The notes below the pieces were generated by a model that did not search any database, was not told the DNA's origin, and saw nothing but the letters and a program-made list of their open reading frames with translations. The translations under genes and the position numbers were made by a program. A DNA stretch of 64,000 nucleotides from Apteryx mantelli (lineage: Eukaryota; Chordata; Aves; Apterygiformes; Apterygidae), in NCBI RefSeq assembly GCF_036417845.1, contig NC_089981.1, forward strand, positions 24,448,001 through 24,512,000. Direction: 5' to 3'. This document shows, one piece after another, positions 1-12,293 of this stretch (position 1 is the first letter of the stretch; each line of letters opens with the position of its first letter).

Positions 1-337
1 TTGCTGGACAGCACTGAATGATTAACCTCCTTGTACGTGATCTTGATTAATAACACAGTATTTTTATTCCACTATATTTGGAGCTGGCTTCCTTCCCACT
101 GTACTAGCTGGCAATCGAAGCATTAGTGATCTGGTGGCACCTATTCAAAATGAAGTATTTCTCACAAATACTGGCAACTTTAATATTAACAGAATTTAAT
201 TCTTAAGTGGTATATAGGTGTGAGTTTTTACTTTATGTAAAGTGCTGATACATGTATTTATCCATCAATTTTACATCAATTGTTTAATACTCTTCACCAG
301 CTGATTTTATTTTCTAACATTACAAGCAGCTTCTTAC
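1..337 (-). other. TRPM5: TRPM5 intron after exon 5 (partial)
   Basis: AT-rich intron sequence downstream of the exon 5 donor. I see no exon, RNA gene or recognisable repeat here. Confidence 0.8.
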
Positions 338-402
338 CTCAAGTGTGCTTGGTCCACCATTTACTAGTAAGCAAAGCACAGGGATCTCAATGCTACCTGT
401 TC
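338..402 (-). CDS. TRPM5: TRPM5 coding exon 5 (short exon)
   Basis: This 65-nt exon is too short to stand out by length and was found by following the frame from exon 4. On the minus strand the acceptor is TTTCACAG| (403-404) and the donor GAG|GTAAGAAG (336-337). After completing the split Gly codon it encodes TGSIEIPVLCLLVNGGPSTLE, equivalent to mammalian TGSIEIPVLCLLVNGDPNTLE. The exon ends in phase 0. The five exons together give 711 nt, exactly 237 codons, with no stop. The next expected segment (RISRAVEQAAPW in human) was not found between 1 and 337, so the gene continues beyond the left edge. Confidence 0.93.
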
Positions 403-2952
403 CTGTGAAATAGACGGTTTAAAAAAAAAAGTTAACAACTTTCACAAAACTATTGTGTTTCTGCTGTGTCCTTGAAATATTTGTCCTGTTATGTGCTGTT
501 TCAGTATCTACGAGAACTTGAACCTGCAGGATTCAGGCAATTGCAGAAGCAGATGGCAAAGTAAGAGAATAACACTATAACCTAGCAGATAAGGTCTTAG
601 TTTCAAGTTCAGGACCAAGGTATCTTTGCCACACGTCCTGCGTGATATTTTGGCAAGCAACTGAGCATCTTCTCACCACAGAACACCTCAGCTGCAAAAT
701 ATGGATAGTGGTGCTTCTATATATCATAGCAACGTTGCATTTAATGTATTCATTTATCAGAAAGTAATCAGATAGTGGGGAAATAGCGTAACATTAAAAA
801 AAACTCACAGCAAGTAACTAGGATGCAAATGCAAGACAAGACTGTTGTGTTTTCAGAGGGACAGCTGGCATTATTTATATTCAGATGCAGTTAGAAGTGA
901 TAAGCTTTCAGTTTGGCCCAGGTGTTCGGGTGTGCTCCCCCCACACACACACACACTGCCCCTCATTTTGCAAATGTACCTAGTATGTGTGGGAAGGTAT
1001 AGCAGAATTCAGGAGAAAAGGTTGATAAAAGGTTTTAAAAATACCAAGAGCCAGGCTGTGTAAACCGGTTAGGGAGAGATGACCAAGATGTGAGCTGATA
1101 GGAACCATACACTCTATTATTCTGCTTAATCAGCCTAAAATGTGATTCAGTGCAGTCTAATGAGATGGTTATTAATAAAATAATCTTACATTTTTCAATA
1201 GTTCTACATTTGAAAGAAATGCTTATGAAATAGGTATTTAACTTCTGTCATGGCAGCAGGGAAGAAATGATGTAAGCATCCCTGCTTTTAGGCATCTTTC
1301 CACAGAGGTCCACTTATTCCTGGATAGTTTATACTGCAAAAGCTGAGCTCTGTATTCCAAAGGTGACTATACATGGCCTCAAAAGCTCCATCAAAATAGT
1401 AGCAGCATGAGATGAATGCCTCTTATCATTGGAAGATAAAAGGCATTTAGTTCAAATAGGGGTTTTTTTACATTTCCTTTTGTAGGTCTTCAAAAGCAGT
1501 GTACAGGTCACCAAATACTACTTTTGGGATCTGCAGGGGGATAGCTACAGAAATAAGGTAGAACTGAGCTGTAGTCTGGAGATGATTGGTAAGTAATTTC
1601 ATTTGTTTTCAGTGAATGGCACAGCACTGCCATACTTCTTTAAGATGATGTTCTAGTTTGAAGAGTGACCTCTGTGACTATGGGATCCTAAGGAAATGCG
1701 TTTATGGTTTCAAATCTTCTTCATTTATCTAGAGCCAGATGAAGTTTAGCCTGTTTTTCTTTGTTGTTTCAGGAAATTCTGACTTTATGAGGGGAAGGTG
1801 GGAAGCCCCTAACTGCAAAGAATATTGAATATATCAAAAATTTCATCTGAATGACTTCTAGGTATTTATTTATTTTTATATGGAAATTCTGCATGACCTT
1901 ATCAAAGCGTTTTGCATCAGTAAGGTTGAATAGCTTTGTTCAACTTGAATATAAATTAATTTAAATGAAGGACATTGCCTTTGTTTAAATGAATTGGCAT
2001 TTGTTTAAATGTCAAATGAATCGGTATTTTTGACGGAAAACTGTGCCATCAGTTTCTTTTAATCAAGTTTGGTTTGCAAGCAGAAAGAGGCTGTTTTCTA
2101 ACTGTCAGCACTGCAACCTCGGCCTACTGTTACAGTTCAGCTGTGGTCTTTCCTATCTGAGTCACCAGTAACAAGCATTCTTTGGGTGCATTCATGCTCC
2201 CAGGTACATCTGTGCAACCACAGTATGGGCTACAAAACTGAATACTCCACTGATGCATGAGTGTGTGAATAAGTGAGTTCTCTCTCTGCTTTAGCTGTGA
2301 TAGCACTGCAGGTTTTACAGAAGCAAAGGGAAGGTAAAAGTAATTGCATTAGCACTACAGCTGAATTGTTTCCACAAATAGCAGTAGGAAGCCTGTGCAA
2401 CACTCGATTCTCATTATAAATAAAGCTCACATGGATTTAGATGGCCATTAGATACTATATTGTTTCATGAGAATGAGATTTTATCTTGAAATAAATATGG
2501 CTTAAAATACTTCAGAGGACTTTGGAACAAATCCTTTCTACCAGTGTGGGAACAATTCAAGACTCTGTGTGTAAGAGGGGATGAAAGTATACAACAGAGA
2601 ATATTCCTCCCTTAGAGCCGCTGGTTAGGGCACTTAAAGCTGAATTTACTTTCCATTTGTTGTGTTTTAAGGCAATCAGAACTATGCTTTGAAGGTCAGC
2701 TTTGAGCTATGTTTAAGGAGATGCAATACAGAGCAGGATTTTTGGTTCAAATAGCTTTCTCAACTTGAGAAGTCACTTTAGTTCCACCTCTTGCACAATG
2801 ACAAGCACGTTTACTCGATTTTGCCTAAATAGATGGTAAACTGAGAATTGTACTTACCTTTGCTAAGACCAGGACCCACAAAAAGCTGGGACCCACAGGT
2901 ATTTCTGTAATATCACTATTCAAGTTAACATGTTTATACTGAGTCTACTTAC
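403..2952 (-). other. TRPM5: TRPM5 intron 4
   Basis: About 2.55 kb of AT-rich intron between exons 5 and 4. The only structure seen is a short (CA)n run near 939-957. The small open frames on both strands have no recognisable product. Confidence 0.85.
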
Positions 2953-3133
2953 CACCGTACCCAGTACGCTGTTCTGAAATATGCTTTTCCAAAGTGAGAC
3001 GTAGTTTAGTGGTTCCATCTGGCTCATCTGGTGTTATGTGATCCACCAAAATAAAATGTGAATGATTGTGGTCCAACGAATACAATGGGCCTTGGACATT
3101 ATCATCTGATTGGTAATGTACAGGATTTTCATT
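2953..3133 (-). CDS. TRPM5: TRPM5 coding exon 4
   Basis: This 181-nt exon has acceptor CTCTAG| (3134-3135) and donor GGTG|GTAAGT (2947-2952) on the minus strand. It encodes NENPVHYQSDDNVQGPLYSL, DHNHSHFILVDHITPDEPDG and TTKLRLTLEKHISEQRTGYG. The mammalian TRPM5 counterpart contains FPVHYPEDD, SLDSNLSHFILV, LTELRLRLEKHISEQR and GYGG. The conserved EKHISEQRxGYGG tail is the best single diagnostic. The linker after FILV (DHITPDEPDGTT against mammalian EPGPPGKGDGLT) is the most diverged part. The last base starts a Gly codon completed by the next exon. Confidence 0.94.
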
Positions 3134-6100
3134 CTAGAGAGAAGGAGAGATGTTAGTGTTTCCTGCAAAACACATTCCATACTTTCGTATGTGGTTCATC
3201 TCCATTTTTAGTGTTCTTTATGCCATGACATAGAATACAACCTTTCAGACACTCAGATAGACTCTTTGAAAAGGGGGGAGAAGAAGAAGGTATTTCTTGG
3301 GAAAGGTGTCAGATTCAACAGGTCTGAAAGCTGAAGTCTTTGAAGACTCTCTTCAGGGCTCTGCAAAATACACTGACACTAAACATCTCTGGAACTTAGG
3401 AATTCATTCAGAGGTTTTCAAATTGTTCGTTGGGCAAAAGGAAACCTGATAACTGTGAACAAAATCTGAATGTCTGACGGCTAAAGTCTCTGCTGGTACA
3501 AATGGGGGCAAACCTATTGATTTCAGTAGCATTTTGGTTATGTTTAAACCAGTAGATAAGTTAGGCTACTGTATGTTCATATCAATTTAAATGCAGCTTT
3601 ATTTAGTTGGCAAGGTTATATGAGCTCTAATGGTTATTCTCAGTTTGGAAGTTGAATTCTAAAAGACTGAGTAACAGGTAGATTTTAGAAAGTACAACCT
3701 CTTTATTTTAATTTTATGGAGGACTTTTGTCTCAAAATTATTTATTTATAAATCTTTGCATAAAACCATTGTCTGGGTAAAACAAAGCCCCACTTCTAGT
3801 CTTTTGTTTTAAGGATTGCACTTAATATGGACTTCCATGTATGCTCTTTTTCAAGCTCCCCTTACTTCCTTAATAAAACTTTCCTTCCCACTGCTGCATG
3901 TCTACTTTGGTATATCACTGCTAGCTGCAAGCCAGGCCATAAATGCCTGGTGATTCTTCTTTTTCCTCCCCATAATCACTGTTCTGTTCCAAAGGAAGCT
4001 GGATCAAAGCAATAGTTTAAAATCTGTATTTCCTTTCATCGTGCTACTTTCTCAATCCTGCAGCCTTTGAGCTGATAAGGAAAACTTGGACTGTCAGCTT
4101 GGCTATTGTGCCTATATATTGTATTATTCCTCTCACTAATTCTGTGTATAGAGACTGATGTTAAAGCTATGCTACACATAGCAATGTAACTATGCAAATA
4201 ATCTAGTTGTGATTAAGGGATGGCAGAGAGATTTACATTCTGTCTTTTAAGATCCAGATCCTGTATGGAGCCTTTCTGAATCTCAGTTTTTGCCAGCGTC
4301 CACTAGGAAGAGCAGGTGCCCAGGGGAATCCTGGAGGAAATCCAACCTAGGGATTATCCAGGTTCTTCTCCACAGCCAAGGCTAAGGCTGATGTTAGAGA
4401 GGCATTGAACGTGTCACTAGGAGCTCATTTGTGGTACTATTAATGCAAGAAAACATGAAGTAACTCAGAGGACAAGTGCCTTTTTTGCTGCTTGTAGAAG
4501 GGCTGAGCACACTGCAGACCACACTTCTAGCTGGCTTTCTGAAATGAAGCTGCATGCAACCAAGCTGCAGGAGAAGAAATATCCTTCAAGCAAGGTGAAA
4601 AAGGCCAAAATCAGGCTTGCTCTCTGGCTTTTTCCCCTGTCAGCAGCTCTGCGAAGAGCAGGAACCTCAGACGCTGTTGCAGGAAAAAAAGCACTAAATT
4701 TGCATGTGCTTTACAAACAGCTAGTACCTCAAATTCCTTTTACCTCTTTTCCTCACCCTGTCTCTCATTTACTAGGAAAAGTATCTTGACAAATTTTATT
4801 TTGGCAGAGGGCTTGCGTATCTTTTGCTGCACTGTAACCAGAAGCCTACTAGCCAGTGGTCTGGCCTTTGATTAGGACCCTGAGCCTCAGCATCCAATGA
4901 AAAAAGGTTCTGAGGGATTTTCCTATTTATCCACTGAAGATGTGGAAGTGATCTTTCAAGGATGTTTAAAGTGTCATTAACACAGAAGACATGGAGGGAT
5001 CCACTGATTTCAAGGTTTGTTTTGCTCCTTGTTAGTGTGGATTGTTAACTCCATTTTATACAATAAGCTACTTGTGTTAGTGCCAAGTATAAGGAGAATT
5101 GGGTTTAGACCAACATTGCTGTCTATAGTTCCTTTGTCCTAAAGTTACTGACTAAAATCCAGAACGTTTTTGGGTGGGAGCAGTGCCAGAAGCCAAAGGG
5201 TCAGGAATGCTCTACACGAAATATTCCTTAACTAAAGCCTGAACTTTTGTCAAGAGGGAGCAGCGTAAATTTGATGCAATAAAAAGAACAGTGCACTTGT
5301 TTTGTAGTTACTGTAGGGGAAAGACACAGATGAATTTTGGTCACTTGAACTGGGAGAGAGGTGAAAAGAGTTGCTTTGCATTTGCTAAAGCAACTTTTCT
5401 GAACAAAATTCTTTCCTCTGAGGTCCTTTTGGACCAGTTTAGATGCACAAATAGGTTAAGTTTTCCAGTTAGAGTCCCACCTGGCAGAACATACAGGTAG
5501 CCATCCTCAGCAAAAGGAGTGGTAAAAGGGGAAGCCCAAGGACAATAAAATGCTGAAGCAGTCTCCCAGCAAATTAGCTGGTATTTGCTAGCCTATCTGA
5601 GAGAAGAACTAGGTGCAAGTTCAAAGAGTTGTGGTTGTCGTCTCTCCCCCAGCTTCTCCATGAAAGTAAAACAGGACAGAGAAATTGCTCATTATGACTA
5701 CACACCTGTTTTACTGTTATAATATTCTACTTATGACAGACAGTATATCCAGTGACAATATTGTCCTGGCACAATTCTTTTCTCCATCACCAGGTCAATT
5801 CAGCATCAACATGTCTCAGTATTTTCAACAACTGTTTTGTTGAGTGGCTTTTTTTTGTTTTTGTTCTTTGTGCAGATCTTGATTGCTTTCACCTGAATCC
5901 TGAAGTTCCTAGAGCTCGCAGTAACTAGATGAAATCCTGCATGGTTAGCCCTTCTGGCCCAGTGCATCAAGCAGTTTTTGCACATTAGACAACAATTCAG
6001 TGACTACTTTGGAAAACTTGGTCTTGAAAAATTTATGACTCGTGTTCCACACTAGGAAATACACTTTTTACAGTATTTGTGAAAGAGCTTGAGATCCTGC

Positions 6101-6435
6101 AACTAGTGGATTGGGGGGAAGGGGGTGGGTATTCATGGTATCCTATGACGTATAAATACTGTTTTCCTCAAGTTCACTTGTCTTTTGGCCACTGATCTAA
6201 TGTCTAATACTGTCACCTGCTGGATATTTGCAGAATTGCTTCAAAGGGAGAGGCACAAAACCTTCAGGGTCTAACAATTCTTCTTGCTTTTTATCTTCCC
6301 CTCAAACTTATATTAAAACCCATTTTTGTTTTAAGATGGCTCAACATTTTGCTGCCTACCACTTCTGATTTTTTTTAAAATGTGCAGCTGACTTCTGAAC
6401 AATTCTTTTTTGTAAGTATAATGAGTAAAAAATAC
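3134..6435 (-). other. TRPM5: TRPM5 intron 3
   Basis: About 3.3 kb of intron. A segment at 3490-3530 contains CCTATTGATTTCAGTAG, a weak match to the CCATTGACTTCAATGG core of degenerate palindromic repeats seen elsewhere in the window. The rest is unremarkable. Confidence 0.85.
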
Positions 6436-6602
6436 CTTTATGTTGTCCAGAATTTCTCTGTGCTGAATTTTTCTCAGGGAAGTTATTCCGATTGCAATCA
6501 CTCTTACTTTGGATGAAGTACTAGCCAGCGCATGATCTCGGACTGCTTGCCCTAAGTGCCTTGTTATTCCAACACGTAAAGCACTGGTAAAAATCCAGGC
6601 AC
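6436..6602 (-). CDS. TRPM5: TRPM5 coding exon 3
   Basis: This 167-nt exon has acceptor TTTCAG| (6603-6604) and donor AAAG|GTATTT (6434-6435) on the minus strand. Its first two bases finish the split Gly codon. It then encodes [40 protein letters not shown] and [15 protein letters not shown]. Human TRPM5 has AWILTSALRVGLARHVGQAV and RDHSLASTSTKVRVVAVGM here. TRPM4, the nearest paralogue, has GGLHTGIGRHVG and VRDHQMASTG instead, so the assignment to TRPM5 rather than TRPM4 is supported by the ALRVG and LASTSxKVRV residues. The exon ends in phase 0. Confidence 0.94.
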
Positions 6603-8197
6603 CTGAAACAATTTTTTTTTACAAGTGGTTAGAAAATTTCTTTTTAACTGAACTCGTGTGTGTGTGTCAATTAACATCACTTGCAGTACCGGATTAAAGT
6701 TTTGTGTGAATAGTCAGATATACTGAAGACGCATCTTGATAGACTGTAACTTCTATAATTAAAATATATATACAATATGTAAGACTTCAATAAGGAAAAT
6801 GATGGGAAATGACATGCCCAAGCAAAATGCTTCATATATCATGTGATACAACATTGTTGTCTTTGGTCTAATGTCAATATGTCCATCCAGAATGCTGATT
6901 CCAGGCCAGAGCCACCTACTGTCCAAATATGACCAGAAACATCACTACACCAAACAAATCTTATAACTGCATGAGGAAGAGGAGAGGGATGGGGAGGATG
7001 CAGTTGTTGGCTTGAACAAGGACCACACAGGGAGAAATAACTGTGCAACGCTGGGACCACCTGGGTAGTGGAAGAGCTTGGGCATAACCTCTCTAATCTC
7101 ATCTCTCTCCCTCTTGTTCTCATGTGTTGGAGAGTGAATTCCTCAGGAGAGTAAGATTTATTGCAGTAGAGATATGATGGCAAACAATTTGGAAAACCAC
7201 AGCTAATTAGCCAACCAAACTTTGTCAAACGTGTAGTAAAGCAACTAGAGATCTTGATACTCCCAAGGTGTAAGTACTGAAGGCAGCTGGAGATAGAAAA
7301 TAACTGTATGGTACAAAAGCACCAGAAAGAGCTTGGGTACTTGGCTTTTTCATTTCAAAAAGCAAAACTGTTACAATCTTGTCTGAACCAGTGAAGTTAA
7401 AACAAGAGCTTCCTGCAAAATGCTCACAGATATTTTGACTTCATTGTGCGGGTATTTTCATAAAACTACAGGAAAATATGTCATCTTAAATGAGAGCCAT
7501 TTTTATATATATTCCTAGGTGTTTTTTTTTTTTTTTAAGCTTTTCACTACTTTTATCATTCATGTGAACAGCCAGGGAGAAAGTGAACCGATTTATTTTC
7601 TGCTATATGGTAGACATTTGTGTTAAACATTAACAAGGTCTGTTGTTTAAACTTTAGTCTACAGAGTCTATTCTACTAACAATGTCTGTTCAGGATATGG
7701 TTCAACTCTTAGATTTACAGTAAACAATCTTCAAAAGATAAAAATGATTGTAACAAATTATTTTGACTGTTAGCTAAAAAGTGAGAATGGGGAAAACAAG
7801 AATTCTTGTTTTGACCTAAATTCATTCTTGTTGAAGTCAAATTGCTAAGCTCTCTGAAGAATTCTTTCACTGTGGCATCAAAGAGGGACAACATATTTGG
7901 TCCCATCTCATGCCATCTTTCCAGTGGCATCGCTGAGGGTATAACCTCAAGTGATTCTACACTTCAGGAATGATTGCCTAGAGTAATTTGGTTAGAAAGA
8001 ACTTATTTTTGCTATTTGTAATACAATAACTTTCATTTTCAAAGCTATTTAAATGCAGCTTGTAGACTACATTCAGCAAAGCCTTGAACTTCTAAAATAA
8101 TCAGGTGAGTAGTCCCATTGACATTAAAAGATCGCTGGATGCTAGGTGAGAAGCCAGTAAGAATATAAATTTCTTCTTTAATGCCTACAGCACTAAC
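6603..8197 (-). other. TRPM5: TRPM5 intron 2
   Basis: About 1.6 kb of intron. It contains a T-run at about 7522-7538 and a degenerate palindromic repeat at about 8040-8130. The 129-codon open frame at 6839-7228 has no recognisable domain. Confidence 0.85.
8040..8130. repeat. Degenerate palindromic MITE-like repeat (in TRPM5 intron 2)
   Basis: Contains ATTCAGCAAAGCCTTGAAC and CAGGTGAGTAGTCCCATTGAC. The expected form is CAGCAAAGCACTTAAGCAC and CATGAGTAGTCCCATTGACTT of a widespread sauropsid palindromic element. Only the left arm and centre are recognisable. Confidence 0.45.
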
Positions 8198-8378
8198 CTG
8201 TGCTTTGAGCTGCCTTTATAAGTCCTTTTTTTAAGGTGTCCCGTAGCCAAGGTTTCATCTGGAAATTTTCTTCTTCCCCTACTAAAGAGACAACCAAATT
8301 GGGAGCAGGTAGCTTCCATTTGTTGAGCATAACTTCGAATATAATGCCAGGATGAATGGTACACGGGACCTTAATAAA
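8198..8378 (-). CDS. TRPM5: TRPM5 coding exon 2 (start of melastatin homology region)
   Basis: This 181-nt exon lies between an acceptor (TTGAAG| at 8379-8380 on the minus strand) and a donor (ACAG|GTTAG at 8197). It encodes FIKVPCTIHPGIIFEVMLNKW, then KLPAPNLVVSLVGEEENF and MKPWLRDTLKKGLIKAAQSTG. Human TRPM5 reads WHLPAPNLVVSLVGEEQPF and LRKGLVKAAQSTGAW in the same place, so the match is close to residue by residue. This is the start of the cytosolic N-terminal melastatin homology region, which in TRPM channels forms an ATP/ligand-binding-like fold. The exon is entered in phase 0 and ends after the first base of a Gly codon that the next exon completes. No frameshift or stop is present. Confidence 0.93.
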
Positions 8379-9568
8379 CTTCAATAAACAAAACAAAAAG
8401 TATTGAATAACAATATGATGGTAGGATAGGGTAGACAGGTCATTCATGGTGAATACAAAGACAAATTTATAATCATAACAATTAAACGCTTATTTGTACT
8501 CCTTGATAATTTGAGAAAAATTTCTTTGAGCAAGAATTGACAGAGAACTAAATATCAGGATGAATTTAGCAGGCTCCCGTAAAATTGCCATCAAGTCAGT
8601 TCCACCGGTTAGTTCTCTGTGTTAGACTGATATATCGCACTCTCTTTTAATGCTGCTACTCCTCCTGAACTGCTTTCAATTCCATGGCAGTCTAGTGAAG
8701 CCAATAAATCTCTTGGGCATTTCTTGTTTCTGCACTAGCTAAAATATTTGTCTGACTTTCATGCCTCTTTCACATGTCCTCATCTTCCTACTTTTCACTT
8801 TTTTTTTTTTTTTTTTTGCCTTCATATGGGCTGGGTTTCCATTTTCCAAATAATAACCCTTTATTTTCCAAATAAAAACCCTTTAGCTAAAATAAATGCT
8901 TAAATTTTTGATTATTGGACCATCAGTAGGCAGCCTCAAAGCCTTCTACTGTGATCTTTCTGATGCTTATTGTATGTTACATGAATTGTATGTTATACTT
9001 CGTGTTCTGTATGTTTTTGGCTTTGTGCTTTGAAGGCCTTACAATGAAAACAAATCTTAAGGCAGATTTCTGATCCTAGGAATTCCTTCTGCTGTAGGAA
9101 AAACATATACAAGGGACTAGTGAGGAGCTGGGACTGTCCACAGACCTCTTTCTCTGCATACTAGCAGAACAGAGAGAGAGGTTTAAGGAGAGTCTTGAAA
9201 TAGCTCAAAAGTATGTTTAAAAAGTTGAAATCTGTAGTGCTTAATTACTTGGCAGTAAGTAGTTAAAGCAGGGAAATGATACAAAATGAATGAGGCTGGG
9301 AAGTTTGTTTTTAAAGGAAAAAAGCATCATCAGCTGTACTTGTAGCATGTCCATGTCAGTCAAACAATTGATTTGTTTATTAATAGGCCTTATTTAAAAT
9401 GCCATTGATATTCATGAAGGTATGGTCCCTATTTGAGTACAATGTGGTGCTTTGCACTGTAGCACGCTGACCCTGACTATTATTATAATCTCTATATTTA
9501 ATGCTAAGCAAGCCACAGCCGAACAACAGCAATAGTGTTAAAGGGCTAGAAACTCCTCAGTGCTGTAC
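8379..9568 (-). other. TRPM5: TRPM5 intron 1
   Basis: About 1.2 kb of intron between the first two coding exons. It holds a 19-base T-run at 8799-8817 and a local duplication of the kind ATAACCCTTTATTTTCCAAA / AAAACCCTTTAGC at about 8850-8888. No exon or RNA gene is visible. Confidence 0.85.
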
Positions 9569-9685
9569 CTTTCCACGTTTCTTCCCAGAAGCTGTGAAGT
9601 CAATTTCTCCTACACAGTATGGCAGTTCTCTTTTGAAAGTGTCATCTTTGTCACTGCTGCAGTGCTTGGCTTCTGTTTCCTCCAT
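9569..9685 (-). CDS. TRPM5: TRPM5 first coding exon (residues 1-39)
   Basis: TRPM5 is a heat-sensitive, calcium-activated, monovalent-selective TRP channel of the plasma membrane that depolarises taste and other chemosensory cells downstream of PLC-beta2. Read on the minus strand this exon gives 39 codons starting MEETEAKHCSS and ending GEIDFTASGKKRGK, which corresponds to the mammalian TRPM5 segment GEVNFGGSGKKRGK. It ends in a donor (AAAG|GTACAG, intron from 9568 down). The chosen ATG at 9685-9683 has a strong Kozak context (A at -3, G at +4). The frame stays open upstream to another ATG at 9787, but that extension shows no similarity I recognise. The next exon continues in phase 0 (GGA AAG | TTT ATT). 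The gene family and exon end are secure. The exact start codon, and whether a non-coding exon lies upstream, are uncertain. Confidence 0.8.
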
Positions 9686-9954
9686 TTTATTTGTAGGGTG
9701 ATCACTAGTAGACCAGGGTTCACTGAGATGATAGAAAACTGGAAAATGAGAATTCAAATATTCTTGCTTAAACTGGAGAGCCCACAAAATCCAGGAATTT
9801 ACATCTAGTTGAGTTTTTAGTCAAATATTTTACTCTTTTACTATTATGCTTATAAGCCTTAGCTAGAATTGGAGACCTCTGTACCAAGTGTTGGATGTAC
9901 ACACAGGAGAAGGTGGATTCTACACCAAAACTGTGTAACTTAAGTTATAGAAGG

Positions 9955-10110
9955 ACATGAAGGAGTAAGGCATCTTGACTCTCATTTATAAGAAAGAAAA
10001 CTGAGTCACAAGGTGCAAGATCCTGTAATCTATCCAAAGGCATATGGGTTATCTCAGAGCCAGGAAGTGAACCCTAATTCTACAAGAGAGAAAGAGGTGC
10101 CTTAGCCACA
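9955..10110 (+). repeat. Degenerate MIR/L2-like SINE fragment
   Basis: The stretch reads CTCATTTATAAGAAAGAAAA, then CTGAGTCACAAGGTGCAAGA, then CCAAAGGCATATGGGTTATC, AGAGCCAGGAAGTGAACCC. This follows the order of the MIR/L2-type 3' consensus: CTCATTTTACAGATGGGGAA, ACTGAGGCACAGAG, CCAAGGTCACACAG, AGAGCCAGGAATTGAACCC. The element is strongly diverged, consistent with an amniote-age insertion. It could be an L2 3' end rather than a true CORE-SINE. Confidence 0.55.
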
Positions 10111-10890
10111 AACTATTGCAAGCAAGAGTAGAGCGGTGTCAGTGAATGTCTGAGTCAGTTTCTTGATGTTGTTATCCATCATGCTACTATGACTTCTATT
10201 ATCCAACATGAGCACTGAATAACTAATTGATGACATTGTGCTTGCCTGAAGATGAGTTAGGAGATGTGTTTATTCTGTTTGCTGTAGCAAAAGGCTACTT
10301 ACTCATTAGCCAAAGTATTTTAGACCAGGCTGTATTGACAACAACATACAGTTCAAAAAGGCCCATGGTTTCTACTATGTGTGGCTATATGAAGCTTGAG
10401 ATGGCAAGTAATCCATCCTCCTAGAGCAAGAGAGTCATAAAACAAGAGTCTTTCTACTGTGTTATGTGAGACTGACAAAGTTTGCTTGCTCTCTGTCCAC
10501 CCCAGTTTGACTCAACTGATCTAATTATGGTTTGAAAAATACAGGTTTCAATTTGTATGTCTTGTTTCTTTACAAAACAAAAGCAAAGAAATAACTCCTT
10601 TCCTCTGCTCTATGCCTTCATTTGCATATTCAGTGTGTCCTTAAAAATCCATGTGATAGTAAACCAGCACTGGTAATCATCCCTGCCTTAATGAGACTGT
10701 GTTCATAAAATCTTTATTTCCTAGTTGAATGGAATGTTGTGGATTTAAAAGTGAGTCAAAACAGTGAGTATTCTGTGGGTCTATTATGATGATCCAGTAG
10801 AGGGAGCAAGCCTTCAAGTTGTTTCCTTGGGCGGGCAAGTCACCAGGGAGTCTGTACCCTGGCTGGTTCACCACTGCTGTCTATGTATAT

Positions 10891-10926
10891 TCTTCTCTTT
10901 TTTCTTTTTCTTTTTCTTTTTTCTCC
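10891..10926 (+). repeat. Pyrimidine-rich (TTTTTC)n tract
   Basis: Uninterrupted run of T and C with a TTTTTC-like period. It is simple sequence with no gene context. Confidence 0.8.
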
Positions 10927-12258
10927 ATACAAACACTGTTTGGAGTTGCCCTTTTCTCAGGTTTTCATGATTTCAGTTTCCCATACAGCTATTTCACATC
11001 TTCTCCCCCTGCCCCCTTCTGTCACAGATCACTGCTTTAAATACACAGTTCTCATTCTTTCCCCTGCCTCCACACTAGTAATTTCTGGAGAGAATTAAGT
11101 GTTTATTCTGAATAGTGGAATGCCAGACTTGTCCAGGTAAGAGTCTTACCTAGAAGATCCTCTTTCAGATTATCAGTAATGGCAGTCATAACAAAGCCTA
11201 CCTTTTTTCAGTCCGCTTTGCCACTGGAGATGAAGCTCTATCTCCTAATAGCCTGGAAGACGATATTTTAGAAGAAAAAACAACAGTTAATACATAGTGT
11301 TAAAAAACACATTTTGTCTATTCTAAAGTACAGAAATAATTTCCTGGAATTCACTACCAGGACAAAGGATTTTGTCCAGAAAAAAGTATCCAAGATTGAA
11401 TTCATAGAGGACATTTAGTTCATTCTTTACTGTCCTGGCTACTGCAGGCAATGAACTTGGAACAGATAGCAATTTACAAAGTAATCTGACAGTTAGTTTG
11501 GCCTCATGGGTAGGACCCAAGTGGTTAATTTTAAGTCTAGTTCTAGATTCTCGCTTACAAAATTTGAGCATGGGGTTATCCAGGATTTCTCTTCTGGAAC
11601 AAAGACACTGAGCTACTGAGCTTTATAAAGAATCTTTCTGCATTTGGATAATTGATTTTTCCAGAAATAGCAAGTAATTTGATTTTTAGTTTAGCAATTC
11701 TGGTTCTGGAGGATAATGGGCAATAGTAAAGAAGATAAAGCTTCCACATCTTATCTATTTTTGTTCATAGTCTTGTGTAAGACTAGTAAGTGAGGAAGGC
11801 AGCTGGTAACTGGCACTGCACAGGGCACAGTACTTTTTATCAAGCAGTTTCTGAATCATGACACTAGCAACTGTGTATTTTGGGAAAGTATTACTTCATC
11901 TTTCTATCCCATTCTTATACCCCTCCTTCAGCATCCACTGCAGCCGCTGTCTGTGATGGGATACAGAGCTAGATGGAACTTCATATGAGCTTGTATAGCT
12001 GTTCTTGAGTTCATATTCTAAGCCAGGAAGGCATCCAGCATCAAGAGAAGCAGAAAAGTGGTACTGACAGAATGGCAAAACATGTCTAGAAATTATGCAG
12101 GATTCTGAATGGTATCCATGCAAGAATCTAGTATATCCCTTTATGCAGCTGAGAAACTACACTGGATGAGACATTGGACTATTATGGAGTGATATTTCCT
12201 AAGTTTCTGCATGCAGCCTTCAGGAGCCTTTACAGACAAAGCCAACATGCAATGCCAA

Positions 12259-12260
<2 letters not shown>

Positions 12261-12293
<33 letters not shown>
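12261..12293 (+). repeat. Poly-T tract (T33)
   Basis: Thirty-three consecutive T followed by CAGTGAG. It is the longest homopolymer in the window. It superficially resembles a polypyrimidine tract plus AG acceptor, but no coding sequence follows. As a minus-strand poly-A it could be a retrocopy tail, but I found no target-site duplication or source sequence. Confidence 0.9.

Noticed and set aside
6839..7228. 129-codon minus-strand frame in TRPM5 intron 2
   Set aside because: It lies between two well-defined TRPM5 exons, has no similarity to TRPM5 or any domain I recognise, and its length is not unusual by chance.
338..9685. Assignment of the minus-strand channel exons to TRPM4
   Set aside because: The residues ALRVG, LASTSxKVRV, SHFILV and EKHISEQR match TRPM5, not TRPM4, and the KCNQ1 neighbour is the TRPM5 synteny partner.
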